From assembly GCA_965227255.1 (NCBI GenBank), contig CBDDFS010000002.1, positions 1,302,001 to 1,366,000 on the forward strand: a stretch of DNA of 64,000 nt, written 5' to 3'. Under the pieces are notes generated by a model that had not been told where the DNA came from, ran no database searches, and saw only the letters and a list, made by a program, of their open reading frames with translations. Each line of letters begins with the position of its first letter. Position 1 is the first letter of the stretch. The position numbers were made by a program, and so were the translations under genes. The DNA comes from CBDDFS01 sp965227255. GTDB lineage: Bacteria; Bacteroidota; Bacteroidia; Flavobacteriales_E; Vicingaceae. Positions 34,436-44,233 of the stretch are shown one piece after another.

Positions 34436-35278
34436 CTATTTCTCTACCGTAATAAAACTCGCAATTGAAACTTTGCTTACACCGAAGAATCCAAGAACCT
34501 TTTCATCAGGATCGTTTACATTGTAAACGTTGCCCTCAATTGGTGCAGGTGGCGTATCAAATGGTCCGCCGAAATTTGTGATCTGATCGAAAACAAGTGA
34601 CCAATAATTAAAAGCTCTTTCGGATATTGACATCTGCCAGATTTCGCAGGTATCTCCCGGGAAAAGATCATAAACAATATCCCATTCGCGAATTTCATTT
34701 CCGTCAACCAACCTGTCATCATTAATAATCAGGTCAAATGGATCTCTTCGCTGCTCGCCGTTTACAAAAGTCACCCAGCGATAAAAATCACCAGGACCTG
34801 CAGGTTCGGTAGTAGTCAGAAGTCCAATGTAGCCTATTTCTCCTTCGTTCGGACCTGGAGGGGCTGCTCTTTCATCACTTTGCTCAAAGACATCTATTGG
34901 TGGAACCCGATTTAGTGATTCGCTGAAAGATCTATACTCCCTGCCATCAGGAGAGATAATGTTCAACGTGTACGTAATGGTTGAATCTTCAACACGATAA
35001 TTGGCTTCATAAGTGCCAGGATCACCGTTCTCAGTGAAATAAATACTGTCACCTTTGCTTGTGGTCACAAAAACGATCGCACCACTCAATCTTGGTGTAG
35101 GGTTGGCATCGAAATAAGGTGCTGTTGTGGTCAAATGAATTCTCTGAATTGAATCACCATTTGTTAGAAGAGCATCCACTACAAGTTTCGTAGGACCTTC
35201 AGGAACATCCAATTCAATGATATCTTCACAGGAAGTGAAAATCAAAGCTACAAGCAATATGTTGATGATCTTTTTCAT
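34436..35278 (-). CDS. DUF4249 domain-containing lipoprotein
   Basis: 280 residues with a lipobox IFTSC near residue 16, so it is lipid-anchored at the outer membrane. The body (DVPEGPTKLVVDALLTNGDS, GTYEANYRVEDSTITYTLNI, YRWVTFVNGEQRRDPFDL) matches DUF4249. Its start overlaps the stop of the TonB receptor by one base. This receptor/lipoprotein pairing parallels SusC/SusD: the lipoprotein probably acts as a surface lid or ligand-binding partner. The ligand is unknown. Confidence 0.88.
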   Translation of the reverse strand: MKKIINILLVALIFTSCEDIIELDVPEGPTKLVVDALLTNGDSIQRIHLTTTAPYFDANPTPRLSGAIVFVTTSKGDSIYFTENGDPGTYEANYRVEDSTITYTLNIISPDGREYRSFSESLNRVPPIDVFEQSDERAAPPGPNEGEIGYIGLLTTTEPAGPGDFYRWVTFVNGEQRRDPFDLIINDDRLVDGNEIREWDIVYDLFPGDTCEIWQMSISERAFNYWSLVFDQITNFGGPFDTPPAPIEGNVYNVNDPDEKVLGFFGVSKVSIASFITVEK

Positions 35279-37650
35279 TAAAACACGATACTATAACCAA
35301 TTGCCGGGATAACTGTTCCGAGAACCGATATCTGATAGGCATTTGTAATATTTGGATTATCCTCACTTTGTCTGAATGAGATGCTGAATGCATTCCTGCG
35401 CGCATATACATTGTAGACACTTAAATTCCATTTGCCCTTAACTTTTGCGTCTTCTTTTCTCATTGGACGATAGTTGATAGACAGATCTAATCGATGAAAG
35501 TCGGGCATTCTCGCTCCATTTCTATTGTCATAATTCGGAAGCACGTAACCTTCAATCTCATATCTACCATCAGGATAAGTGATCGGTTTTCCCGTCATAT
35601 AGTTGAAGGTAAGTGAGCCATCTAGTTTCTTTGTGAAATCGTGTATAACAACAATCGAAATATCGTGAGGTTTGTCATAGTTGGCGGGATAGACCTCGTT
35701 ATTATTTATACCTTTCACTTGCCTTTCGGTCCTGGCGAGGGTATAGGATATCCACCCCGTAGTTCTTCCGGCCCTCTTCTTTATCATTAATTCAAGTCCA
35801 TATGCTCTTCCATCGCCTTGCAATAATTCACTTTCAACAGTGGGATTCAGGATAAGGTCGGCACCATCGACAAAATCCAGAAGATCTTCAAATGTCTTAT
35901 AGTAAATCTCAGCCGAGAACTCATAGGTATTGTTCTTGAAATTTCGGAAATAACCCAAGGCAACCTGGTCGGCAATAGCCGGTCGGACATATTTGCCTGC
36001 TGGTTTCCAAACATCAATTGGAACTGAAGCCGTAGTATTCGAAACAAGATGAATGTACTGCCTGTTTCTACTGGCGCTTGCTTTTAGTGAGCTGAACTCA
36101 TTCAACAGATAGTTTGCAGAGATTCTTGGTTCAAGTCCTCCATAAGTCGCAATTGGCTCCCATGCATCATATTCAGTTGTTCCGACAATCTCATTTCTTC
36201 CATCAAATGAATTTGGATCTTCGGGATCTCTTGGTGTGCCATTTTCGTATTCATTGATAGTGGCCGGACCATAATTCATGAACCAAGAGTATCTGATTCC
36301 GTATTGAAATGTCAACCTTGGATTCACTTTTTGCTCATTGCTAATGTAAATCCCGGTCTCCAAAGCGTTTTCATGTGGAACTTTCAAATCATTGAAGGCT
36401 CCATCTGTAGCCGTAGTCACTTCACCTGGTCTGAAGTCATAGATAAGGGCTGAAACTCCATACTTCAGGGTATTATTCGTATTAAGATAATGTGTGAAAT
36501 CGTACTTCAAATTGTAGTTGATGATCTTTGAATTCCAATTGAATGCGAAATTCGGATCATCACTTCCAAGATTGTAGTCATAGTTACTGTATATCAGCGA
36601 AAGATTTGAGAAGAGTTTGTCATCAAACAGGTGATTCCATCTGGCTGTGACCGTTCCATTTCCCCAATTGATCCCGAAATTGGCATCTCCTCCGAATAGT
36701 AGAACATCTTTTCCATAATAACCTGAAAGGAAAATTCTGTTTTTATCGTTGACGATGTAATTCGTTTTGAAATTCAGGTCATAGAAATAGAGGTTATTGT
36801 CCTCTGTTTCAGGGCTCAATTTTGCTAGATAACCGAGATATGATACTCGTCCGGAGGCTATAAAAGACCATCTGTCCTTTATGATCGGACCTTCAATGGT
36901 TGCTTTGGTTGCAATGGACGAAATACCCACTCGTCCGGCAAATTTCTTGGAATTACCCTCTTTCTGGTGAATATCCATAACAGAAGAAAGACGACCACCA
37001 TATTCCGAAGGGATACCCCCTTTGTATAATTTGAAATCCTGAATGGCATCTGAATTAAAGATAGAGAAGAAGCCAAAAAGGTGAGAGGAGTTATATACGG
37101 GTGCTCCGTCAAGAAGAATCAGGTTTTGATCAACATTTCCACCTCGAACGTTAAAACCAGAAGCTCCTTCTCCTACATTAGTGACACCCGGGAGTAAAAT
37201 AGCACTTTGTATAATGTCCGGTTCACCAAAGAATGCAGGCATTTTTTCGATGGTCTTGATGTCTAATTTTTCCACGCTCATCTCCACCGAGGTGACATTC
37301 TGATTCTTTTTCTCACCTTCAACCACAACAGCATCGAGCTTCACATCACCTGGTTCCATTTCCAGATCGATCTTGGTGTCTTCAGTAACAGAAACTTCTT
37401 TGGTAACGGTTGTAAATCCTACGTAACTGTAAACGAGAGTGTAATCCCCCGGTTCAAGGCTGATAGAATAAAATCCATAAATATTTGTGGCAACACCACT
37501 TTCGATTTCCTGCACATAAATGGTAGCTCCGATGGCGGCTTCACCATTTTCAATGTCTTTCACATATCCGCTTATCGTAACCTTCTTCTGAGCAGAAGCA
37601 AAAGCGATAAACGAAAACAGGAAAAAGAGTATGGCTATGGACTTTTTCAT
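35278..37650 (-). CDS. TonB-dependent receptor with N-terminal carboxypeptidase-like domain
   Basis: 790 residues. A signal peptide (cleaved near ASA-QKK) is followed by a carboxypeptidase-regulatory-like domain (about 25-110). The plug domain has GFNVRGGNVDQNLILLDGAP and YKGGIPSEYGGRLSSVMDI, and a 22-strand barrel region ends ISVLGTVIPAIGYSIVF. It imports a ligand across the outer membrane using TonB energy. It is co-transcribed with the DUF4249 lipoprotein. I prefer the ATG at 37650 because a GTG five codons upstream overlaps the -7 box. Confidence 0.93.
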   Translation of the reverse strand: MKKSIAILFFLFSFIAFASAQKKVTISGYVKDIENGEAAIGATIYVQEIESGVATNIYGFYSISLEPGDYTLVYSYVGFTTVTKEVSVTEDTKIDLEMEPGDVKLDAVVVEGEKKNQNVTSVEMSVEKLDIKTIEKMPAFFGEPDIIQSAILLPGVTNVGEGASGFNVRGGNVDQNLILLDGAPVYNSSHLFGFFSIFNSDAIQDFKLYKGGIPSEYGGRLSSVMDIHQKEGNSKKFAGRVGISSIATKATIEGPIIKDRWSFIASGRVSYLGYLAKLSPETEDNNLYFYDLNFKTNYIVNDKNRIFLSGYYGKDVLLFGGDANFGINWGNGTVTARWNHLFDDKLFSNLSLIYSNYDYNLGSDDPNFAFNWNSKIINYNLKYDFTHYLNTNNTLKYGVSALIYDFRPGEVTTATDGAFNDLKVPHENALETGIYISNEQKVNPRLTFQYGIRYSWFMNYGPATINEYENGTPRDPEDPNSFDGRNEIVGTTEYDAWEPIATYGGLEPRISANYLLNEFSSLKASASRNRQYIHLVSNTTASVPIDVWKPAGKYVRPAIADQVALGYFRNFKNNTYEFSAEIYYKTFEDLLDFVDGADLILNPTVESELLQGDGRAYGLELMIKKRAGRTTGWISYTLARTERQVKGINNNEVYPANYDKPHDISIVVIHDFTKKLDGSLTFNYMTGKPITYPDGRYEIEGYVLPNYDNRNGARMPDFHRLDLSINYRPMRKEDAKVKGKWNLSVYNVYARRNAFSISFRQSEDNPNITNAYQISVLGTVIPAIGYSIVF

Positions 37651-37664
37651 GTCAGTTTGGCGCA

Positions 37665-37672
37665 CAAATATA
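37665..37672 (-). promoter_or_regulatory. Bacteroidota -7 box for the TonB receptor/DUF4249 operon
   Basis: The minus strand reads TATATTTG, an exact match 14 bases before the ATG at 37650. Confidence 0.45.
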
Positions 37673-37770
37673 CATTAAACACTTTGTTGAGAGCTTGGTT
37701 AACAAAAACTTAATATTCTTCTTTTGAATTCCTTATTTTTTCAGCAAATTCGGGAGCAAATTCCAGCTAC

Positions 37771-38739
37771 ATGAGAACCATAATTGCGCTTCTGATCGGA
37801 TTGCTGAGTCCTGTTTTTTTGCATTCCCAAGATCACTACAGAGTATTGGAAGTGGAATATGAATACGCGCCGAACAACAGGCAGGAAGAAATTCTTGAGA
37901 ATGAGGTCGATATTCAGGAATGGGAGGCAAACGTGAGTTTGCCCATTCCCAGGGAAAATGGAGATGCCTTTGTCTTTGGCTTTGGGTATAACGATTTGAA
38001 GTTATTCCCTGATATTGAAGTCTATGATCCTGTACCTGATACTATAATGGTTAATGATTACGATTATGGAAGGTTCCGAGTTCAGGGTGGATACAGTAAA
38101 AAGATTGATGACAATACAAGCATTGTCTTCATGGGTTTTTTCCGGGTAGCATCTGACTTTGTGAATATAACTTCTGATCATTATTTGTATGGTGGTCTTG
38201 GTATGGTTACTAAAAAGAAGAGCGATCGTTTTACCCTTAAATATGGACTATACGCGAATACAGAGCATTACGGTTGGTTAATCATCCCATTAATTGGAGG
38301 AAGCTGGAAGGCGAGCGATAAATTGACCATTTATGGTGTTCTCCCCAGGAGGTTAACTGCTTCATGGAAATGGAGTGATCGATTCAGATCGGGATTTATT
38401 TTTGAGGCCCCAAACAGGACATACAGACATAGTGAAAACACCACAGTTGTCTTAAGTGAAAACAAGAGCATTGATACTTACAATCAAAATATCAAAAACA
38501 TCGTTTATGTCTTCGGTGAGGTTTACCTTACGAAGAGTATTGTTCTTCGAGCAAGAGTTGGGTATTCTGTATTCAGGGAAATAGAGCTTTACGAATATCA
38601 ATCAGAAAACTCATTTATTACCTGGGGTATCGAATACGGTGCGGAGAGAACTCCGATCAGGGATGTTCAGGCATTTCGAGATCTTGAAGACGGAGCTGTA
38701 TTAAATGCCAGTATTGAATATCGCTTTAGTTTAGACTAA
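37771..38739 (+). CDS. Outer-membrane beta-barrel protein (DUF6268-like)
   Basis: 322 residues with a signal peptide (cleaved near LHS-QDH). The remainder alternates amphipathic strands with aromatic girdles and ends in the barrel-closing SIEYRFSLD. Strand-turn pieces such as KLTIYGVLPRRLTASWKW and RFRSGFIFEAPN resemble the DUF6268 outer-membrane family, a tentative match from memory. It is divergent from the TonB receptor operon. The 3' end overlaps the convergent acyltransferase by 14 bases. A weak promoter candidate (TTG, 21 bases, TTCTTTTG) lies at 37695-37726. Confidence 0.6.
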   Translation: MRTIIALLIGLLSPVFLHSQDHYRVLEVEYEYAPNNRQEEILENEVDIQEWEANVSLPIPRENGDAFVFGFGYNDLKLFPDIEVYDPVPDTIMVNDYDYGRFRVQGGYSKKIDDNTSIVFMGFFRVASDFVNITSDHYLYGGLGMVTKKKSDRFTLKYGLYANTEHYGWLIIPLIGGSWKASDKLTIYGVLPRRLTASWKWSDRFRSGFIFEAPNRTYRHSENTTVVLSENKSIDTYNQNIKNIVYVFGEVYLTKSIVLRARVGYSVFREIELYEYQSENSFITWGIEYGAERTPIRDVQAFRDLEDGAVLNASIEYRFSLD

Positions 38740-39616
38740 CACCTTCCGGCCTGCCGTGTTTCCACCTGCTATGAGACCAAAGCCATTCAGATGGTCTTTC
38801 CAGGATTTCCTCTTCGAGTGTCTTAGCATACTTCTTTATAATTTCACCCTTCTCCGCCTTTGTTGCGCTATCATGAATCCACCTTGCAACAACTTCATAG
38901 TAACCTCTTTTGATTCTGTGAATTGCGAAGAATAATACCGGAAGATCATATTGAATGGAGAATTTTTCCGGACCATAAAAGAAGGCTGTCTCCCTGTTCA
39001 AAAAATTCAACCAATATGCTTTCTCGGGATCGGACGGCCTTTGATCAGCAATCAGCATAACGAGAATTGGTTTTTCGGGTTTTAACTCCTCCAGATATTT
39101 GGTGGTCTCTTTCATCTCAGTGAGAAGAACGTTAAATTTAGACCTCGACCTGATCAGATGTTGATTGATATAAGGCTGTTTTACTTTCTTGTAAACTCCC
39201 ACGACCTGATGTTCCAAATTAATACCAGATGAATAGGCTCCCCACTCCCAGTTTGCAAGATGGGCTGTTGCTCCAATGACAGATTGACCGCTTTCAAAGA
39301 AATCATGAAGTTTCTGGTCAAAGTTGAATTTGTATCGTTTGCTGATTGATTTTTCGCTTATTGAAAATCCTTTGATAGCTTCAAGGAGGATGTCGGAAAG
39401 GTTTCTGTAGAAATCTTTACAGATTTTTCTGATCTCGGCTTCCGACTTTTCAGGAAAGGTGTTCTTCAAATTATTGAGGATCATTTTTTTCCTGTATCCA
39501 ATTACATGATAGAACATGATACCCAGAAAGTCAGAGAATATATAGATTAGTCTGAACGGAATAATGGCGAATATTCCGACGATAAGAAGAAATAAATAGT
39601 AACCGATTCGTTGCAT
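38726..39616 (-). CDS. Lipid A biosynthesis-type lysophospholipid acyltransferase (LpxL/HtrB family)
   Basis: Adds an acyl chain to lipid A or a related lipid at the cytoplasmic face of the inner membrane. The 296 residues start with a membrane segment (YYLFLLIVGIFAIIPFRLIY). The catalytic motif is ATAHLANWEWGAYS (His-x4-Glu), followed by VVGVYKKVKQPYINQHL, MLIADQRPSDPEKAYW and FFGPE-type elements of the family. The ATG at 39616 is preferred over one 29 codons upstream because a TATCTTTG promoter box lies at 39643-39650 between them. It overlaps the convergent gene by 14 bases. Confidence 0.88.
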   Translation of the reverse strand: MQRIGYYLFLLIVGIFAIIPFRLIYIFSDFLGIMFYHVIGYRKKMILNNLKNTFPEKSEAEIRKICKDFYRNLSDILLEAIKGFSISEKSISKRYKFNFDQKLHDFFESGQSVIGATAHLANWEWGAYSSGINLEHQVVGVYKKVKQPYINQHLIRSRSKFNVLLTEMKETTKYLEELKPEKPILVMLIADQRPSDPEKAYWLNFLNRETAFFYGPEKFSIQYDLPVLFFAIHRIKRGYYEVVARWIHDSATKAEKGEIIKKYAKTLEEEILERPSEWLWSHSRWKHGRPEGVSLN

Positions 39617-39642
39617 ATGATAATTGGCGAATAGAAGGTTGG

Positions 39643-39670
39643 CAAAGATAATATTTGGACATAAATCAAA
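39643..39670 (-). promoter_or_regulatory. Bacteroidota promoter for the acyltransferase
   Basis: On the minus strand, TTTG (39667-39670) and TATCTTTG (39643-39650) are 16 bases apart, slightly short of the usual spacing. It lies inside a longer possible reading frame and supports the internal ATG as the real start. Confidence 0.45.
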
Positions 39671-39728
39671 TTGCCATCCTTTTTCATCAATGCATTCTTC
39701 CAATATTTTTTATTTTCATCATTGACGC

Positions 39729-41486
39729 ATGAAAAGATGGTTAAAAATAACGCTGGCAATCCTAATTCTTCTGATTGGAACGGGAGTGGTTTTATTTGAT
39801 GTCATTCTTGAGAGAATTTTAATGAATAGACTTGAATCTCTGGTTCAACAACAGAAGGATAGGGTTTATGACTATAGATTCGACAATGTAGAACTAAAGT
39901 TTATAAGTGGAGATGTCACACTAACGAATCTCGAACTTGTTCCAAGACCGGAAATTATAGACAGCATCAATAATTCTGGTGGGCACAAACGTGAGATATA
40001 TGATATAAAGCTTAAGGAATTCAGACTCGAGGGACTTCACAGCTGGCGATTTATACGGAAGAATGAAATTCACATTGAAGCTCTGGTTTTCGACCATCCG
40101 GAAGTGAAGTTGTATTCAAATAAAGAAGTCAAAAGAGGGCCATCGAAAGAATTGGCGGCTGACATTATTGCACCTACCTTGCAAATGGCTGTAATTGATG
40201 AATTTAAATTGATAAACGGGAGTTTCAGTATAAATAATGTTGAACACCAGGATACAATTTCTTCAATTTCTTTTGATTCAGCTTACATTTCCCTAACTGA
40301 CTTAAGAATGGATAGTTCTCTTATCCGAACAAAGGAATATATGACATATGATGAGGTCGGTTTCTCTTTTAAAAATATAGCCTATACTTCACTTGAGAAT
40401 TACAGGATCAACATTGCCTCCATATTTAATCGATTTGAAGAGAGGACCATATTTCTTGAAGGGGTGAGTCTGAGTCCGAGACTGAACAAATATGAATACA
40501 TGGCAAAACAGAAATATGAAACCGATTGGTTTAACATTCAAGTGAAGGAACTAAGTATCCAAAACTTTGATGTTCCTTTCTTTCAAAAATCTGGTGAGTT
40601 GGAAATGTTGGCTCTCAATATAAACGGAGCCAATCTAGAATTATATAGAGATAAAAGAATGCCTGATCCTCCACCAACGTACAAGCCTCTTCCCTCCAAA
40701 ATTCTGAGGGACCTCGGAATAAAAATTAGTATTGAAGATATTGGCATCAGAGATATGTCAATTCAATATCTTGAGTGGGAAATGAATGCTACTCAACCCA
40801 TAGTTGTGAAATTCGATAATACAATAGCCGATATTGACAATTTCAGTACGAATCATGAAAAGCTCAAATCAAATGACAGTTTGCATTTAGAAATAAGTAC
40901 CACATTCATGTCAAAAGGAAAAATGAAGGCAGATTTTATTTTTCCAATTCTCGACACCAATGATCTGTTCTTTGCCAAAGGGGAAATAAAAGATCTGCCG
41001 CTGGCCTCCCTGAATCCGATTTTGCATCATGCTGCATTCGTAAAATTTGAGGAGGGCACACTGAATTCTCTTGATTACGAAATGCGAGCCGATGATAATT
41101 CTTCAGATGGTGTTTTGAATCTTGACTACTCAGGGTTAAAACGTTTGGAAGTGGTGAGGAATAAAAGTGAACTTGATGCTCAAAAAGAAAAGAAAGGAAA
41201 GACAAAGGAGAAAAAAGGATTCTTTTCTTTCATGGCCAATGCATTGATTCAGCAGGATTATAATCCCGACTCAAAAAATTATTATCCGGGAAGAATATCA
41301 TTTGATCGAGTGCAGGAGAGGGCCATTTTCGGATATTTGGTCAAGAGTATACAATCTGGAGTAATAACCAGTGTTGTGCCGAGTAAGCAGGAGAACTTCC
41401 ATCAAATGAAAAAAGAGAAAAAGCAAAAACTCAGAGAAGAGCATAAACAGGAAAAAAGGAAAAAGAAGGATGAAAAGAAGAAATGA
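39729..41486 (+). CDS. AsmA/DUF748-like membrane-anchored protein with basic tail
   Basis: 585 residues: an N-terminal membrane anchor (about 6-27) followed by repeated beta-rich segments of the AsmA/DUF748 kind (FDNVELKFISGDVTLTNLEL, LDYSGLKRLEVVR). It ends in a markedly Lys/Glu-rich, mostly basic tail (about 555-585, MKKEKKQKLREEHKQEKRKK). It should span the periplasm from the inner membrane. The last 17 bases overlap the start of the outer-membrane protein gene, so translation coupling is likely. The family is linked to lipid trafficking; the role here is inferred. Confidence 0.65.
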   Translation: MKRWLKITLAILILLIGTGVVLFDVILERILMNRLESLVQQQKDRVYDYRFDNVELKFISGDVTLTNLELVPRPEIIDSINNSGGHKREIYDIKLKEFRLEGLHSWRFIRKNEIHIEALVFDHPEVKLYSNKEVKRGPSKELAADIIAPTLQMAVIDEFKLINGSFSINNVEHQDTISSISFDSAYISLTDLRMDSSLIRTKEYMTYDEVGFSFKNIAYTSLENYRINIASIFNRFEERTIFLEGVSLSPRLNKYEYMAKQKYETDWFNIQVKELSIQNFDVPFFQKSGELEMLALNINGANLELYRDKRMPDPPPTYKPLPSKILRDLGIKISIEDIGIRDMSIQYLEWEMNATQPIVVKFDNTIADIDNFSTNHEKLKSNDSLHLEISTTFMSKGKMKADFIFPILDTNDLFFAKGEIKDLPLASLNPILHHAAFVKFEEGTLNSLDYEMRADDNSSDGVLNLDYSGLKRLEVVRNKSELDAQKEKKGKTKEKKGFFSFMANALIQQDYNPDSKNYYPGRISFDRVQERAIFGYLVKSIQSGVITSVVPSKQENFHQMKKEKKQKLREEHKQEKRKKKDEKKK

Positions 41487-42918
41487 CCTGCTTTTCATTT
41501 TAATTCTCTTCCTGTGTTTTCCTAAATATTTGTTTTCTCAGGAGAATCATTATTGGGCAACACAATTCGGTCCGAATTCGACCTTTCTGGGTGGAGCTGT
41601 AACAGGTGGAGTTCGCGACAATTCCTTACTCTTTTATAATCCGGGAGCAGCAGCATTTACTTCTACTTTCAATCTCTCCCTCCAATCAGATGCAGTTTTC
41701 AATCAGAATATTTATGTAAGCAATGGAGCGGGAAAAAATTTGCATGTTCATCATAATGCATTTGAATCTGCTCCTCAGCTTTTTGGTTTGACTTATGGAA
41801 AAGAAAAAAGGCCTAACTGGAGGACTTCTGTTGGATGGTTGACGAAGACATATTCAAATATTCGACTTCGATCAAGAAATGAAGAGATCGGAGATTACTA
41901 CAATGACAGACCCGGAGATGAGTACTACATTGGATCATGGAATTACAGGTCACGAACGCGTGAAGATTGGTATGGTTTTGCTCTGACGAGGAAGTTTGGA
42001 GGAAAATTCGGTTTAGGTATATCCACCTTTTTGACGATGAGGTCTTATGAGTTTATTGAAACGATTGACCAAAATTTCCTCATAGAGAATCCAATTGATC
42101 CAAATCAGCTTAGTTCGATCAGAAATGTTGTGCTGACAAATAATATGGATGGGGCAGCAGCCGGATTGCTTTGGAAAATTGGTCTGGCATACGAATACCT
42201 TGATTGGAAACTGGGATTTACAGTTACCACACCTCGTGTTCAGGTCAACTGGCTGGCCAGTATGACATTGAATAGTTCAATCTATAGCAATTTTGCAGGC
42301 GCCGATTCAGCCTATGATATTCCCAATTACTCTATTCTGTATGACAAGGCCCAGAGTACTTATAAATCACCCTGGATCATAGATTTTGGAGTGATGAAAA
42401 ACTTTCTTGAAACCGATATTTATTTGAGGGTTGGATTCTTTGGAGATGTGCCTCTTTATCAAATGGTCACACCGAAGGAAGAAGGTGTGGTTTCTGAGAA
42501 ATTTACCAATGTTGATGATGGAGAAGGAATTCCTTTCATCGCCCATAAATCAGTATGGAATGTGGCTCTGGGTTGGGAAAGAATGTATACGGATAAGTTT
42601 GGTATGATGGCTGGTTTCCGGACCGACTTTAATTATCTCGATCGCGAAGCCCTGCAGGAAATCAATGGTTTTACTCCAGAGATTTCATACTGGAATCTGT
42701 TTCACTTCTCCGGAGGTACAAGGGTAAAGGTCTTGAAACACAATTTCACTGTTGGTCTGACCTATACTTTTGGAAAGAAATTTGAAGAATACAATTTCGT
42801 GAATTTGAATGTGCCAGATGTGGAAGTAGGAGAAATTTTCAGTCCACTTGAGAAGAACGCTGATGCCCATGTAGATCAGCTATATCTGACCATAGGTTAC
42901 GTTTATAACTTCCTTTGA
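41470..42918 (+). CDS. Outer-membrane beta-barrel protein (FadL/OmpP1-like)
   Basis: 482 residues with a signal peptide (cleaved near LFS-QEN). The N-terminal region ATQFGPNSTFLGGAVTGGVR followed by LLFYNPGAAAF is typical of OmpP1/FadL/TodX-type proteins, which allow hydrophobic compounds through the outer membrane. The C-terminus QLYLTIGYVYNFL ends in a barrel motif. It is coupled by a 17-base overlap to the AsmA-like gene, a pairing that suggests a joint envelope-lipid function (inference). Confidence 0.7.
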   Translation: MKRRNDLLFILILFLCFPKYLFSQENHYWATQFGPNSTFLGGAVTGGVRDNSLLFYNPGAAAFTSTFNLSLQSDAVFNQNIYVSNGAGKNLHVHHNAFESAPQLFGLTYGKEKRPNWRTSVGWLTKTYSNIRLRSRNEEIGDYYNDRPGDEYYIGSWNYRSRTREDWYGFALTRKFGGKFGLGISTFLTMRSYEFIETIDQNFLIENPIDPNQLSSIRNVVLTNNMDGAAAGLLWKIGLAYEYLDWKLGFTVTTPRVQVNWLASMTLNSSIYSNFAGADSAYDIPNYSILYDKAQSTYKSPWIIDFGVMKNFLETDIYLRVGFFGDVPLYQMVTPKEEGVVSEKFTNVDDGEGIPFIAHKSVWNVALGWERMYTDKFGMMAGFRTDFNYLDREALQEINGFTPEISYWNLFHFSGGTRVKVLKHNFTVGLTYTFGKKFEEYNFVNLNVPDVEVGEIFSPLEKNADAHVDQLYLTIGYVYNFL

Positions 42919-43410
42919 TTACTTGCTTTTAGGGTAGTCGTAATGTACCATTTTCCCGCTGTCCTCTTCGATGTGTTTCCAACTCTCAACTTCGAACTCA
43001 ATGATTGCCAGTCCGCACGTAGGTACATTGCCAATATTTTCTCCTGCCAGGTAATTTATAACCGAAGTGATTGTCGGATTATGACCACAAATACCCAAAT
43101 GATCTACTTCCTCGTGCATCTTTTCAATGGTTTTAAGATATTCCTGCGGTGAAGCGAGGTATAACCAATCCTTTTGAATAAGGTCTGTTGATTCCCAGCC
43201 TGCCGCTTTTGATAAAAGCTTCATGGTTTCTTTTGTGCGAACAGATGCAGACAAGTAGACAATTTGAGGAGCATCATCCCGAATGGAAAGTCGATGGCCC
43301 ATTTCCGGAGCATCTTTTTTTCCTCTTTTATTCAATGGACGATCAAAATCCATTAACTCCGGAAAACTCCAGTCAGACTTAGCATGTCGTATGATGGTCA
43401 GTTTTTTCAT
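42919..43410 (-). CDS. SixA-type histidine phosphatase
   Basis: 163 residues of the histidine phosphatase (phosphoglycerate-mutase-like) superfamily. The catalytic RHAKSDW (RHG-like motif) is near residue 8, DFDRPLNKRGKKDAPEMG follows, and the second catalytic His lies in LGICGHNPTITS. SixA enzymes dephosphorylate phosphohistidine in signalling or PTS proteins. It is cytoplasmic. It abuts the convergent FadL-like gene with no gap and follows the ZIP transporter gene by one base, so it may share its transcript. Confidence 0.88.
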   Translation of the reverse strand: MKKLTIIRHAKSDWSFPELMDFDRPLNKRGKKDAPEMGHRLSIRDDAPQIVYLSASVRTKETMKLLSKAAGWESTDLIQKDWLYLASPQEYLKTIEKMHEEVDHLGICGHNPTITSVINYLAGENIGNVPTCGLAIIEFEVESWKHIEEDSGKMVHYDYPKSK

Positions 43411-43411
43411 G

Positions 43412-44233
43412 TCAGCCTAATGCCACGTCCAGGATCATCATAACGACAAATCCTCCGACGAAGCCTAAGGTAGCAAAATCTGTGAATTGATCTTTCTGAG
43501 TTTCGGGCACAACTTCTTCAATAACAACGTATATCATAGCACCGGCTGCAAAGGCCAGAGCGTAGGGTAGAATGGGTTGTGCATATATTACTGCAATGGC
43601 TCCTACCACACCTGCAACGGGTTCCACCACAGCCGAAAGTTGACCCCACCAAAAACTTTTGAAGCGGCTCATTCCCTTTCTTCTCAGAGGCATCGAAACA
43701 GCAATTCCTTCAGGAAAATTCTGAATTCCGATCCCCAATGCGAGGGCAACGGCGGCACCTAACTCTGCGTGAGGCAAACCACTCGCAACAGCACCAAATG
43801 CAACACCCACAGCCAAACCTTCAGGGATGTTGTGCAAAGTTATGGCCAACACCAAAAGCACTTCACTGCTCCAGTCTGTTTCAATCCCTTCTCTTTCCGA
43901 CATTCTTGCGTTTATGTGAACGTGCGGAATATATCGATCGAGGAAGAAAAGAAACAGTGCTCCCAATGAAAAACCCACGGCTGCCGGAAACCAATCCGGA
44001 GTTGGACCGTCGGCCGACATCTCAATGGCCGGTGAGAGTAGTGACCAGTAACTTGCCGCGACCATGACTCCACCGGTGAAGCCAAGCATGGTATCCAGCA
44101 TCTTTCTGGGCATGGTCTTAAAGGGGAATACAAGTGCAGCACCGGCAGCCGTCATGAGCCACGTAAAAGTGGTTGCCAGCAAGGCTTGTACGACAGGATG
44201 CAAACTCAGGAAATAGTTTATCATTTCATTCAT
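43412..44233 (-). CDS. ZIP family divalent metal transporter
   Basis: 273 residues with about eight hydrophobic segments. The ZIP metal-binding helices are visible: LVLAITLHNIPEGLAVGVAF and ALGIGIQNFPEGIAVSM, carrying the His, Asn, Pro, Glu signature. A cytoplasmic loop lies between (VHINARMSEREGIETDW). It imports zinc, manganese or iron across the inner membrane. Its start overlaps by 8 bases the end of the MntR/DtxR-type regulator gene upstream, so the regulator and transporter are one operon. This is consistent with metal-dependent control. Confidence 0.92.
   Translation of the reverse strand: MNEMINYFLSLHPVVQALLATTFTWLMTAAGAALVFPFKTMPRKMLDTMLGFTGGVMVAASYWSLLSPAIEMSADGPTPDWFPAAVGFSLGALFLFFLDRYIPHVHINARMSEREGIETDWSSEVLLVLAITLHNIPEGLAVGVAFGAVASGLPHAELGAAVALALGIGIQNFPEGIAVSMPLRRKGMSRFKSFWWGQLSAVVEPVAGVVGAIAVIYAQPILPYALAFAAGAMIYVVIEEVVPETQKDQFTDFATLGFVGGFVVMMILDVALG

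Noticed and set aside
33056..37650. TonB receptor/DUF4249 pair as a vitamin B12 uptake system because a corrinoid adenosyltransferase lies at the end of the same strand run
   Set aside because: No B12 riboswitch, BtuB-like motif or BtuF/C/D gene is visible; co-orientation alone is not enough.
39617..39703. Longer start for the LpxL-type acyltransferase
   Set aside because: The extension lacks family similarity and contains the TATCTTTG promoter box; the ATG at 39616 starts with the expected membrane segment.
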